Notes under the pieces: generated by a model
What the model saw: only the letters and a program-made list of their open reading frames with translations
Databases searched by the model: none
What the model was told of the DNA's origin: nothing
Translations under genes and position numbers: made by a program
Source: Macrophomina tecta
Lineage: Eukaryota > Ascomycota > Dothideomycetes > Botryosphaeriales > Botryosphaeriaceae
DNA: 64,000 nucleotides
Reading direction: 5' to 3'
Assembly (NCBI GenBank): GCA_024180945.1
Contig: JAKSGN010000001.1
Span: 332,814 to 396,813, forward strand
Shown: one piece after another, positions 1 to 10,036 of the stretch
Position numbering within the stretch: position 1 is the first letter of the stretch
How the letters are laid out: every line of letters starts with the position of its first letter

Positions 1-770
1 CCTTGCCGAGGTTGAGTTTCGACATGATGGCTGCCTTGATCGCGAAGGGTTGGTGCTTTCTAGCTGGGTGGTCAGGAGTGAGGCGGATAAAGAGTCTGTT
101 GTCCTCTTTAGCCTGGGCCTCCGGGGGCCGTTTGGTGGTCCTCGGCTTGTGGGAGGGTGTTGGCTCCTTGGGTCCTGACTTGGCTGCTTGGGCGTAGGTC
201 TGCTGGGCTCTGGAGCCCTCTCCCGCGGCTTGGGGGTTTCCGATCAGATGCCTTTTGATGGTGTCAAGTAGGTCCGTTGTTAGAGAGCGGGCAATTTCGG
301 CCTGGATCCCAGTGGGGAAGCTTGCTAGCTGTTGGTCTAGAGTCTTTGCGAAGGCCTTGAGGACTTCTTCGCGTGCCTTGGCTTTGTTCTTTTCAATTTG
401 GAGGGCTCCTCTGAGTGAGGTTGACAGAGGTCCAGTGTTCGCGTCCGGGTCCCATTGAAGGGGGATTGGATCCAGCCTGAGCTGCTTGGTTCTGTTTACT
501 GGCTCTCTAGTGGCTCCATCTGTTTCTGGAATTGGGATTGCCTCGGGGGTAGAGGCGCGCTCGCGGTATCGTCGGGGGACGGGAAGTGCTCGGGGTCATG
601 GCCTCCGTCCACGACGGGTCTGATGGGTCGGGAGCCATCTAAATGCCCTAAGAGGGTGTTTTTGGGGAGGAATCTGGAGATTGGACGTGTAATGATCACC
701 GAAGGTCGTATGGAGAAGAAGAGAGAGAAGATCAACTTAAATACATAAGGGAAGGAACGTCACGTGACCG
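1..770 (-). pseudogene. 5' end of a Tad-like LINE ORF1 (family C), broken and cut by the window edge
   Basis: Read on the minus strand, about 595 down to 1 is one open frame resembling fungal LINE ORF1 (gag-like) proteins: a linker, a Lys/Glu-rich helical stretch, then DNRLFIRLTPDHPARK, typical of the segment before the RNA-binding part. The CCHC knuckles and ORF2 would lie left of the window. The likely start (MAPDPSDPSW, ATG near 639) is in a different frame from the main stretch, so at least one frameshift breaks the ORF. The segment upstream (about 745-830) recurs at 34341-34440, fitting a LINE 5' UTR/promoter. Family assignment is by pattern only. Confidence 0.55.
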
Positions 771-830
771 CCGAGGATTCTTCTGAGGCTTCTCCATCAC
801 TGGGCTTCCAGACCATAACACGGACCTCTT
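745..830 (-). repeat. Promoter-like repeat shared with 34341-34440
   Basis: On the minus strand this begins TGTTATGGTCTGGAAGCCC and runs through a CACGTGAC box to a TATTTAAG box. The same segment with few differences is at 34341-34440 on the plus strand. Here it leads into the LINE ORF1 fragment; there it is followed by CT-rich sequence and an AATAAA. It is either a LINE 5' UTR or an LTR start. Confidence 0.6.
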
Positions 831-1167
831 TTAGAAAGAGTATCGGCGTAATATTTTTCTTAGAAAGTTTTTATAGAATATTCTTTTCTTTCTTTATTTT
901 CTATACTATAGAGGCTGCGTTATAATAGTTATATAATAGGGGAAGAAACAACATGCACACTCTTGGCGTGCAATGTAACACTTTGCACACTTGCGTAGCG
1001 AAATACACACTGTTTTTTTCACCCCTGGTCTTAAACAGTAACCATCTTAACTATTCCTTGTAATATTCTAATATTCTATCTAAATCTATATAACCTAAAT
1101 ATCCCGAACCTAAAAGAGACTCTAGGAAATTTTAGAGGGGTAATTAACCGGGGATAAATCCCCTATA
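813..1167. repeat. AT-rich decayed LTR pieces with a conserved 59-bp core (951-1009)
   Basis: No gene. About 813-855 resembles the LTR end seen at 34130-34156 (a TCGGCGTAAT-type end). About 905-935 on the minus strand resembles a decayed gypsy LTR start (AACGCAGCCTCTATAG). Positions 951-1009 are identical to 6029-6087 while the flanks differ by many transitions. The block is strongly AT-rich, as expected after RIP. Confidence 0.5.
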
Positions 1168-3016
1168 ACGTGGTTGATAACCGAGCTGCGCATACAACCG
1201 AGCTGCGCACCCCACCACCAAAATCCATCCTACCTACCTTCAAACGCGATGCATCCACAACACCACACACTGACATCTTCTAACGAAGCGAGAATTAAGC
1301 TAGCTATACAATCTCGTAAACGAAACGCGTCTTTAAGCGAGCGACGCGCTGCGGCCCTCTACGCCGTTCCCCCAAGTACGCTCCGCAGCCGACGCGGTGG
1401 AGCGACCCCCCGACGCGATTGCGAGGCCAACGGGCGAAAGCTCAGCAAGGAAGAGGAGCTAGTGATAGTTGAGCGTATATTGGACCAGGATTTAAGAGGG
1501 TTTCCGCCTACGAAGCTTGCTGTGCGAGCAATGGCCGATAGGTTGCTAGCAGAGCGGGGTGGCAAGCCAACAGGCAAGCGCTGGGTGGATAACCTCATTA
1601 AGCGATCGCCTGCGCTCAGGGTTCGGATGACACGTTCCTATGATCGCCAGCGAGCCTTGAACGAAGATCCAGAGGTGATTGGCAGGTGGTTCGAGCTGGT
1701 GCGCAATATAAAGGCGAAGTATGGCATCCTTGATGAAGACAGCTACAACTTTGACGAGACTGGCTTTATGATGGGTGTAATCTCGACGCGGTACGTGGTT
1801 ACAGGCTCAGAAGAACGCTGCGGCAAAGCGAAATTAGTGCAGCCAGGCGATCGCGAGTGGACCACCGCGATTGAGTGTATCTGTGCCGACGGCTCTGTGA
1901 TTCCCCCCTTCATCATCTTCGCAGGCAAGAAGCACATCTCCACCTGGTACCAGGACGGCCTCGTGCCCGAGGATTGGCCTATTGGAGTCACCGAGAACGG
2001 CTGGACGACCAACGAGCTCAGGTCAGTGGTTAAAGCATTTTTAACGCGCATACAAAGTCGTACCGTGGGCACGCACCGGCTGCTCATAATCGACGATCAC
2101 GAGAGCCACAACTCCAGGATTTCCAGGATCTCTGTAGGGAGAACAGGATTATCGCTCTGTGCCCCCACTACGCGTCACCTATTGCAGCCACTTGATGTGG
2201 GTTGCTATTCGCCGTTAGCGAAGCGCGTACGGTGATGAGATCTCGGCAACGGCGCGCAGGCACGTCACCCATATCTCTAAGACCGAGTTCCTCCCAGCCT
2301 TCAGTCAGGGCAGCTCACGCCCAGGTTTTTAAGAAGGAGAACATCCTTGCAAGCTTTTAGAGGCGCTGGGCTGAATCACTGAACCCAGACGCGGTGCTAT
2401 CAAGCTTGATGAAGCTTCGTACGCCAACGCCACCTGCCCTAGAGACCACCCCTTGGGAGCCCAAAACACCGCGCACTCTTCACGAAGTAGACTTCCAATC
2501 AGCCTTTGTCCTTAATAAGATTCCGCCTCCTGCAGGTTCTTCGCCAAGTTTCTTGAAAGAAGCTGTGGTTCAGCTAACAAAAGGCACTATAGCGATGGCA
2601 CACGAACTGGTGTTGTTGCGCGCCGAAATCACAGACTTGCGGGAGGCCAATAAGACTCTAACCAAGCGGAAATCAGGCAAGAGGAAGTATATCCAGACTA
2701 GAGGGTCGTTGACGGCAGAGGAGGCAGCTGAATTGATGGCTCCTAGCAACGTAGGTGGGCGGGATGAGGGTGGGGAGTCTTCGAAGAGGGCGCGCACGGG
2801 TGGGGATGCGACACAACAAAGGCGCTGCGGGCGCTGCGGTATGCTAGGACACAATTTGCGTACCTGCAAGCTAGATACTAATGAATTTAAAAATTCTAAA
2901 TAAACTTGTTGCATTGCAATAGCTTGTTGTAGTGTTGAGATATTAGCCTGCAAAGTCGCGCGGCATTGGTAGGGTGCGCAGCTCGGTTGTATGCGCAGCT
3001 CGGTTATCAACCACGT
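1168..3016 (+). mobile_element. Pogo/Fot-type DNA transposon, copy 1 (defective)
   Basis: The element starts ACGTGGTTGATAACC and ends with the reverse complement, flanked by TA on both sides, as in the Tc1/mariner superfamily. The terminal repeat contains two copies of CGAGCTGCGCA at each end. It is nearly identical to the intact copy at 6248-8103 but in the opposite orientation. Small indels break its transposase gene. Confidence 0.9.
1249..2900 (+). pseudogene. Pogo-type transposase, frameshifted
   Basis: The reading starts MHPQHHTLTSSNEARI, as in the intact copy. It shows an N-terminal CENP-B/Tc5-type helix-turn-helix region, then a DDE_1 catalytic core (first Asp in YNFDETGFMMG, second in LLIIDDHESHN), and a C-terminal CCHC knuckle (CGRCGMLGHNLRTC). 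Compared with the 553-residue intact copy, frame is lost near 2020-2050, 2110-2140 and 2215, and again before 2394, where the C-terminal frame resumes. The second catalytic Asp block reads IDDHES instead of IDGHES. It cannot make a full transposase. Confidence 0.88.
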
Positions 3017-3501
3017 TATTCGAGGAATTATATAAATAGCTTATAATTTAAGCTTAAAACACCTAGAATTAGGTATATAATTAATTTTATATAGATGTGA
3101 ATTACTTTATTATAATTCGTAACTTTTAACAGCTTTATAACGCTAAGAATTAGTTAAATACTTAAGCATATATAGCTGCGAATAGCCTTAAGAGTTTGGT
3201 GTTGCGACCTCTATAAGCCTATTTGGCACTAAAACTCTCTACTAAACGAACCGGCATCTACTCTACGAGCACATAAGGAGACCTTGAAACACGGAATATC
3301 CAATAGGTAGGGAATTTATGATTGTAATTGACTACAAAGGTCTTATCTACTTATAACGAACATGACTTATACATAAAAGGATTGGCCAACGGTTGTCCAG
3401 ACGAGTGTGGTGGTTTGACCGTTAGGGTGGCGCGAGATACTTAGTGCGGTCATCGCCTGAAGTTGCTGCGCCGCTCCCTCCTCTCCTCCGCGTCGTAACC
3501 A
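3017..3501. other. AT-rich intergenic DNA, no gene seen
   Basis: The AT-rich sequence downstream of pogo copy 1 becomes less AT-rich from about 3380 towards the stop codon of the monooxygenase gene. I see no coding-like frame, repeat or RNA gene here. Confidence 0.6.
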
Positions 3502-5379
3502 CTATCCCTTAATCTCAAACTTATCCAGGGTGTTCTTCGCCATGTATTCCTGCGCAATTCTCCAATACTCGATTGGGCCACCACCCCATGAAGCTTTTGA
3601 AGCTGCCTGTACGGCTTTCTTTGGATCTAATCCGAATATTTCGCCTTCCGCGTTAAAGTAACTTGGTGTGCATGTTTGCGACACAGAAAACCATAAAGCC
3701 CTCCTCCGCACCTCACGGCTATATTCCTCCTCTGCTTCTTTCGTTGCTTCAATAGTCAACCGCTGCGTATCTTCCGCACGTTCGGAGGCCGTTGCCACGA
3801 TATGTGCCACTAATTTCGCAAGCATATCAAAAGTGGAGGTAAGATTTGGAGACATCGGCGCTCCTCCACCTGTGCTGCAGAAAAACATATTCGGGAATCC
3901 ATTCGTGGTGATTCCGAAAACATTCCCCCAATCTCCAGAATCAAACTTCTCAGACAGCAATGCACCACCGCGGCCGATGGTTGGGCAAGGGGCGGGCCCT
4001 CGAGGGACCGAGAATCCAGTGGCGAAGACTAACACATCTAAGTCATACTCAATCCCGTTCACCACGACTCCATTTTCCGAGTAGCGCTCTACACCTCTGC
4101 CGTCCGTGTCTACGAGTGTAACGTTCGGTTTGTTGAATGCCTGGAGGTAATGATCATGGAAGGTCGGGCGCTTGCACCAGCCGGGGTACCATGGCTTCAA
4201 CTTCTTTGCCACAGCCGGGTCCTTGACGATACGATCGATATGGGCGCGGATCCGCTCTGCTCGGGGGACGTCCAGCTTGAACATTGCGGCGATATGTTCC
4301 TCGACCAGATCAGGGGTTAATTCCGCCGCCTTCGCATTACCTGCCACGCCCGCAAAAGCCTGCGTCTCGGTCCAGCCATCGTTCACCAGATCCACGTCCA
4401 CCGGGTCCGCTGTAATAAAATGGTTGAAGTTCTCCTGCCTCTCAAATTGCCAGCCGGGCTTATAGGCAACCCGGGTTCTCCATTCGTTGAAATCAGTGGG
4501 CCGTTGGTTGCGAGGGCCACAATAGGATGGCGTTCGCTGGAAGACGTACAGCTGGTCGGCCCACTTGGCCAGTTCCGGGACGATCTGTACGGCAGTGGCT
4601 CCAGTTCCGATTATGCCAACCCTTTTCCCTTTCAGGTTGATCAGTTCGGGGTTCTCTTGCGTTCCGCCAGTTACATTATAGTTCCAGCGAGCAGAATGGA
4701 AAAGCTGTTTCGAACCGCGAAAGTCGGCCAAACCCGGGAGTTTTGGTATATGAGGCGTAGGAAGTATACCCGCTGCATTAATAAGGAATTGGGCGTGGAC
4801 AGTTAGAGCAAGCGGCTCCCGTCCGTGCCCACGATTTTTTGCCAACACCACACTCCATCGTCCTGTGTCCTCATCCCAGCGTTGATGATTGACCTGCGTG
4901 GAGAAGAGGGCCCGGTTACTAAGACCCCACTTTCTAGTAATATGCTCGGCATTGGCACGGATCTCGTATCCGTACGAATATCTGTTCTTCGGCACGAATC
5001 CGCTCTCCTCGAGTAAAGGAAGATAGACGTATCCTTCCACGTCACACATAAGCCCTGGGTAGCGGTTCCAGTACCACGTGCCTCCGAAGCCACCGGCGAC
5101 GTCGACGATACAGATATCCTCGGGCTTAAAGCCCGCTTGAATTAGGCGAACCGCGAAGAGGATTCCACTATGGCCCGCGCCAACGACTAAAAATTTGACG
5201 TCGCCCCCGTCCTGGATAGGCACCTGCTGGGACTCCGGGGCGTCGTAGTCGACGAAGGGATCCTCCGCTAAATCGGTGCCGATTAGATCAGCATACTGCT
5301 TTAGGCCATCCTGGCGAAGACGTTTGCTGCGCTCCTCAGCGTACTTCTGCTGCAGATCCGAGAGACTGGGTCCTAACAT
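3502..5379 (-). CDS. Baeyer-Villiger-type flavin monooxygenase
   Basis: The product is 625 residues with no interruption. Visible motifs: the first Rossmann FAD site VVGAGHSG (about residues 65-72), GGFGGTWYWNRYPG after it, a fingerprint-like FRGSKQLFHSARW (F-x-G-x5-H-x3-W, close to the Baeyer-Villiger signature), and a second NADPH Rossmann site GIIGTGATAVQ followed by VFQRTPSY. Near the C-terminus VFATGF is the usual ATG motif. Such enzymes insert oxygen next to a ketone or hydroxylate substrates using FAD and NADPH, often in secondary metabolism. It stands alone between transposons, with no synthase gene near. The minus-strand ATG at 5379 sits in an ATG-poor leader and gives the full N-terminal extension typical of this group. 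Its composition is unlike the RIP-affected flanks, so it looks intact. The substrate is unknown. Confidence 0.93.
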   Translation of the reverse strand: MLGPSLSDLQQKYAEERSKRLRQDGLKQYADLIGTDLAEDPFVDYDAPESQQVPIQDGGDVKFLVVGAGHSGILFAVRLIQAGFKPEDICIVDVAGGFGGTWYWNRYPGLMCDVEGYVYLPLLEESGFVPKNRYSYGYEIRANAEHITRKWGLSNRALFSTQVNHQRWDEDTGRWSVVLAKNRGHGREPLALTVHAQFLINAAGILPTPHIPKLPGLADFRGSKQLFHSARWNYNVTGGTQENPELINLKGKRVGIIGTGATAVQIVPELAKWADQLYVFQRTPSYCGPRNQRPTDFNEWRTRVAYKPGWQFERQENFNHFITADPVDVDLVNDGWTETQAFAGVAGNAKAAELTPDLVEEHIAAMFKLDVPRAERIRAHIDRIVKDPAVAKKLKPWYPGWCKRPTFHDHYLQAFNKPNVTLVDTDGRGVERYSENGVVVNGIEYDLDVLVFATGFSVPRGPAPCPTIGRGGALLSEKFDSGDWGNVFGITTNGFPNMFFCSTGGGAPMSPNLTSTFDMLAKLVAHIVATASERAEDTQRLTIEATKEAEEEYSREVRRRALWFSVSQTCTPSYFNAEGEIFGLDPKKAVQAASKASWGGGPIEYWRIAQEYMAKNTLDKFEIKG

Positions 5380-6247
5380 GATTGGTAATGGCGTGTGCGG
5401 ATGAAGTTGAGAAACAAGAGTTATATGCTTACTTTTGCTACGAATCTTCTTCTGCTGCGAGCAAGTAATATATATACGTAGGAAGTCTTACTATCACACT
5501 GTCTTAGTTCTCTTAGTACAGTGCATTGTCTGACGGTTTTACTACCATCAATAATGAACCCTCTTCGATTCCGGCTCTTAACGGACGCACCCGGACAAAT
5601 CCGGGTATAACCAAGTATTGTCTGGTCTGTGAGACTTACGCACGGACGAGATCCACTTACGAGTCTCCTATTGCGGACAAGGCCCAGTATTTTAGGCATA
5701 CAAACTCGTAGGCCCGTGCTCGTTAGGCCGAAGACCCGTCTTAGAAGGGAGAAACCCTGTTCCCAACCGTAGGCGGCAATCCTTAATTTACCGGCGAAGT
5801 CAACAATTTAACCGTCATTACCCCTTATACGCCTGTGGGGCGCTGATTTGCCGGCAAAATCACCTTAATCAGGAGGCCTTTTTTACAATAATAGAGAATT
5901 AAGTTATATTATTCCATACTATTAAGTATTACGGCGTAGCCTCTATAGTAGAGATAAGAAAAATTAGAAAGAAAAAAAAAATTAGAAAGAATTAAATAGA
6001 AAAAGTTATTATATACGGGATAATACAGCATGCACACTCTTGGCGTGCAATGTAACACTTTGCACACTTGCGTAGCGAAATACACACCTATTTTACCAAG
6101 ATATTACTTTCCCTTAAAAATCTTAACCATGGTAATAAATCATAATAAAATACCTTCCGGAATATTAAATTTATACCTTGCTCTATGGTTAGAAGGGTTA
6201 GTGGTTACTAGTTAGATAGGTTAGGGTTAGTATTTTAGGTAGGAGTA
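5380..6247. other. Monooxygenase upstream region, then decayed repeat DNA
   Basis: From 5380 to about 5720 is the presumed promoter of the monooxygenase; no clear TATA motif was singled out. From about 5880 the sequence is AT-rich. Around 5933 it reads TATTACGGCGTAGCCTCTATAG, a C-to-T/G-to-A decayed form of the gypsy LTR start seen at 28187 and 52735. The 59-bp core repeat is at 6029-6087. No convincing gene. Confidence 0.5.
6029..6087 (+). repeat. 59-bp core, identical to 951-1009
   Basis: Both copies run from CATGCACACTCTTGGCG to GCGAAATACACAC in the same orientation, and each ends about 160 bp before a pogo-element end. The flanks are only loosely similar. Confidence 0.85.
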
Positions 6248-8103
6248 ACGTGGTTGATAACCGAGCTGCGCATACAACCGAGCTGCGCACCCTACCAATG
6301 CCGCGCGACTTTGCAGGCTAATATCTCAACACTACAACAAGCTATTGCAATGCAACAAGTTTATTTAGAATTTTTAAATTCATTAGTATCTAGCTTGCAG
6401 GTACGCAAATTGTGTCCTAGCATACCGCAGCGCCCGCAGCGCCTTTGTTGTGTCGCATCCCCACCCGTGCGCGCCCTCTTCGAAGACTCCCCACCCTCAT
6501 CCCGCCCACCTACGTTGCTAGGAGCCATCAATTCAGCTGCCTCCTCTGCCGTCAACGACCCTCTAGTCTGGATATACTTCCTCTTGCCTGATTTCCGCTT
6601 GGTTAGAGTCTTATTGGCCTCCCGCAAGTCTGTGATTTCGGCGCGCAACAACACCAGTTCGTGTGCCATCGCTATAGTGCCTTTTGTTAGCTGAACCACA
6701 GCTTCTTTCAAGGAACTTGGCGAAGAACCTGCAGGAGGCGGAATCTTATTAAGGACAAAGGCTGATTGGAAGTCTACTTCGTGAAGAGTGCGCGGTGTTT
6801 TGGGCTCCCAAGGGGTGGTCTCTAGGGCAGGTGGCGTTGGCGTACGAAGCTTCACATCAAGCTTGGATAGCACCGCGTCTGGGTCTAGTGGGACTAGCCC
6901 AGCGCCTCTAAAGCTTGCAAGGATGTTCTCCTTCTTAAAAACCCGGTCGTGAGCTGCCCTGAAGGCTGGGAGGAACTCGGTCTTAGAGATATGGGTGACG
7001 TGCCTGCGCGCCAAGGCCGAGATCTCATCACCGTACGCGCGCTTCAACGGCGAATAGCAACCCACATCAAGTGGCTGCAATAGGTGCGACGCGTGTGGGG
7101 GCATACAGAGAGCGATAATCCTGTTCTCCCTACAGAGATCCTGGAAATCCTGCGAGTTGTGGCTCTCGTGACCGTCGATTATGAGCAGCCGGTGCGTGCC
7201 CACGGTACGCGACTTTGTATGCGCGTTAAAATGCTTTAACCACTCGACTCCGAGCTCGTTGGTCGTCCAGCCGTTCTCGGTGACTCCAATAGGCCAATCC
7301 TCGGGCACGAGGCCGTCCTGGTACCAGGTGGAGATGTGCTTCTTGCCTGCGAAGATGATGAAGGGGGGAATCACAGAGCCGTCGGCACAGATACACTCAA
7401 TCGCGGTGGTCCACTCGCGATCGCCTGGCTGCACTAATTTCGCTTTGCCGCAGCGTTCTTCTGAGCCTGTAACCACGTACCGCGTCGAGATTACACCCAT
7501 CATAAAGCCAGTCTCGTCAAAGTTGTAGCTGTCTTCATCAAGGATGCCATACTTCGCCTTTATATTGCGCACCAGCTCGAACCACCTGCCAATCACCTCT
7601 GGATCTTCGTTCAAGGCTCGCTGGCGATCATAGGAACGTGTCATCCGAACCCTGAGCGCAGGCGATCGCTTAATGAGGTTATCCACCCAGCGCTTGCCTG
7701 TTGGCTTGCCACCCCGCTCTGCTAGCAACCTATCGGCCATTGCTCGCACAGCAAGCTTCGTAGGCGGAAACCCTCTTAAATCCTGGTCCAATATACGCTC
7801 AACTATCACTAGCTCCTCTTCCTTGCTGAGCTTTCGCCCGTTGGCCTCGCAATCGCGTCGGGGGGTCGCTCCACCGCGTCGGCTGCGGAGCGCACTTGGG
7901 GGAACGGCGTAGAGGGCCGCAGCGCGTCGCTCGCTTAAAGACGCGTTTCGTTTACGAGATTGTATAGCTAGCTTAATTCTCGCTTCGTTAGAAGATGTCA
8001 GTGTGTGGTGTTGTGGATGCATCGCGTTTGAAGGTAGGTAGGATGGATTTTGGTGGTGGGGTGCGCAGCTCGGTTGTATGCGCAGCTCGGTTATCAACCA
8101 CGT
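6248..8103 (-). mobile_element. Pogo/Fot-type DNA transposon, copy 2 (apparently intact)
   Basis: 1856 bp, flanked by TA on both sides, with terminal inverted repeats starting ACGTGGTTGATAACC. Each end carries two CGAGCTGCGCA motifs. It carries one uninterrupted transposase gene. Its right TA is shared directly with the next element at 8106, so two elements lie back to back. Confidence 0.93.
6361..8022 (-). CDS. Pogo-type transposase (DDE_1) with C-terminal zinc knuckle
   Basis: 553 residues from MHPQHHTL. An in-frame ATG further out lies inside the terminal repeat and would make the repeat code for protein, so I prefer the inner start. Order of domains: basic N-terminal helix-turn-helix (CENP-B/Tc5 type, about residues 15-150); DDE core with YNFDETGFM (first Asp), RLLIIDGHESHN (second Asp) and a PLDVGCYSPLK block; a Lys-rich coiled stretch; and the knuckle CGRCGMLGHNLRTC (C-x2-C-x4-H-x4-C). 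The enzyme would cut and paste the element at TA sites in the nucleus. It is the only intact pogo transposase in the window and could mobilise copy 1. Confidence 0.93.
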   Translation of the reverse strand: MHPQHHTLTSSNEARIKLAIQSRKRNASLSERRAAALYAVPPSALRSRRGGATPRRDCEANGRKLSKEEELVIVERILDQDLRGFPPTKLAVRAMADRLLAERGGKPTGKRWVDNLIKRSPALRVRMTRSYDRQRALNEDPEVIGRWFELVRNIKAKYGILDEDSYNFDETGFMMGVISTRYVVTGSEERCGKAKLVQPGDREWTTAIECICADGSVIPPFIIFAGKKHISTWYQDGLVPEDWPIGVTENGWTTNELGVEWLKHFNAHTKSRTVGTHRLLIIDGHESHNSQDFQDLCRENRIIALCMPPHASHLLQPLDVGCYSPLKRAYGDEISALARRHVTHISKTEFLPAFRAAHDRVFKKENILASFRGAGLVPLDPDAVLSKLDVKLRTPTPPALETTPWEPKTPRTLHEVDFQSAFVLNKIPPPAGSSPSSLKEAVVQLTKGTIAMAHELVLLRAEITDLREANKTLTKRKSGKRKYIQTRGSLTAEEAAELMAPSNVGGRDEGGESSKRARTGGDATQQRRCGRCGMLGHNLRTCKLDTNEFKNSK

Positions 8104-8105
8104 TA

Positions 8106-9586
8106 ACGTGGTTTATCAGTGAGCGACGCATATCAGTAAGCGACGCACTTTTCCTTGGCGCTACCACCCTTCATCTTCCACACGCGTTTTTTCCACAACA
8201 AAGCATGCAAGTCCAAACAACCGAAGCACGAATTATCTTAGCCATCGAAGCTATCCGAACATCCCGAAAACTCAGCCGCCGAGCCGCCGCAAAGGTCTAT
8301 AACGTGCCCGAAGCAGCGCTCCGCCATAGAATGAACGGCAGAACCGCAAAAACCGATTCCCGGCCCGCTATTCAGAATTTGACCGAGATCGAGGAAGATG
8401 TGATCGTTCAATATATCTTAGACCTAGATTCGCGAGGATTTCCACCCTCGATCGAAGACCTGCGTGCAATGGCTGATCACATCCTCGCGTCGCGGGGCGC
8501 GCGACGCGTCGGAAAACTCTGGCCAAACCGCTTCATTAAGCGACGAGAAGAGCTGCGCACGCGTTTTTCTCGCGCCTACGACTTCCAGCGAGCCCTTTGC
8601 GAAGATCCCCAGCCTATAAGCGAATGGTTCAGCCTGTTCTCGAACATGCGGGCCAAATACGGCATCCAGGACTGCGATTTATACAACTTCGACGAGACCG
8701 GCTTTATGATGGGCATGATCTGCTCTTCTATGGTTGTTACCCGTGCCGATCGACGCGGAAAAAGCAAGACAATTCAGCCTGGCAATCGAGAATGGGCGAC
8801 CGCCATTACCTGTGTCAGTGGTGACGGCTTTGACGTGCCCCCGTTTTTGCTAGTTCAAGGCCAGTACCACCAAGGTCGAGTTCTTTTTGGCATTTCGCAC
8901 AGCATATAATGCTACAATGACCAAAGGAAACATTGCCGGTGGTTTTCAGGGTGCCGGATTTATTCCATTCGACCCGGAAGCAGTCACTTCTAAGCTAGAT
9001 GTCAAGTTACGGACGCCAACACCCATAGGCGCCCTAAACACCAACGCCGACCTTTGGGTCTCCCAGACGCCACACAACCCGACCGAGGCTATTTCGCAGT
9101 CCGAGCTAGTTAAATCTCGGATTAGTGGTCACCAAGGAAGCTCCCCGACGCCTATTTTTTCCGCTGTCAAGCATATGGCGAAGGGTTTGGAGGGAATGGC
9201 CCATACGGTAACCCTTTTGACCGAGGAGAACCGCGCGCTTCGAAAGGCAAATGAGGCACTTAGCAAGCGCCGGAGGGCTAAAAAAACACGTGTTCGTAAT
9301 GGAGGCGCACTAACCACGGAAGATGCGCGAGATATTCTAGCTCAGAAGAATGCTAAGGAGCAGGTAGCACGCGATAAGCGCGAAAATCGGGATGGCGGCG
9401 GAGAGAGGCCGGCGAGTATACGGCGATGCGGCACCTGCGGCGAGGTCGGGCATAATGCACGAACATGCCAGGTCGAAGAAGTAATGTCCGATGTCCATAG
9501 TTCCGACTAATTTTAATTAATTTAAGCGATGTTGGCTGCGCAATTCGGGTGAAGAGTGGTGGCGCCAAGGAAAAGTGCGTCGCTTA
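8106..9586 (+). mobile_element. Pogo-type element, copy 3 (internally deleted, right end missing)
   Basis: Starts ACGTGGTTTATCAGTGAGC next to the TA that ends copy 2. The subterminal motifs are AGTGAGCGACGCA and AGTAAGCGACGCA. On the right, the inverted repeat is followed as far as AAAGTGCGTCGCTTA and then stops where another element (9587) begins at a TA. The missing outer part of the repeat was not found elsewhere. Confidence 0.8.
8204..9510 (+). pseudogene. Pogo-type transposase with deletion in the catalytic core
   Basis: Starts MQVQTTEARIILAIEAI and reads through the DNA-binding region and the first catalytic Asp (YNFDETGFMMG). Near 8863-8872 it jumps from the VPPFLLVQGQ block straight to FRTAYNATMTKGNIAGGF, which in copy 2 lies far downstream. 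Roughly 130 residues, including the second catalytic Asp, are missing and the frame shifts. The C-terminal half (about 8875-9510) is open and ends with the knuckle CGTCGEVGHNARTC. It cannot be catalytically active. Confidence 0.88.
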
Positions 9587-9696
9587 ACGTAGTTAAGCTG
9601 CGCACCCTAGAAGCTGCGCACCCCTAGTAGCTGCGCACCCCACCAAAATCAACATAGTTTCTTCAACTCACGATATCTCAACAACCTATCACCAAA

Positions 9697-10033
9697 ATGG
9701 CTAATCGTGAAGCTGCAATTGAAAGCGCAATCACCGATCTTCGTTCAAACGTTTACCCATCTATCCGAGCTGCTGGGAAGGCGTACAGAATCCCTGAAAG
9801 CACCCTTCGCTCACGCGTCAATGGAACCGCGTCACGACGCGATAAAAGCCACGAACACCAACAAAGACTCATATAGTTGTAGGAGGAGTTTCTTGCTGAC
9901 TAGATACTTGAAGAAGATGCACGCGGATACCCTTCTTCGCACGCGCGTGCACGAGAAATGGCCTCACGAATCCTACACTTAAATGGTAATAACTAACCTC
10001 TCGGACGAAAATGGATATCCAGCTTTATAACGC
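9697..10033 (+). pseudogene. N-terminal remnant of a pogo-type transposase
   Basis: Starts MANREAAIESAITDLRSN and continues into a helix-turn-helix-like stretch (AAGKAYRIPESTLRSRVNG). A stop near 9875 and others follow, and the frame ends at the insertion of copy 5. Nothing of the DDE core is left. The part right of copy 5 (11922-12100) has no recognisable coding. Confidence 0.75.
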
Positions 10034-10036
10034 GTA

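Noticed and set aside
8023..8097. MITELRIQPSCAP as transposase N-terminus in pogo copies 1 and 2
   Set aside because: It is encoded by the terminal inverted repeat; the other copies start at the inner Met.
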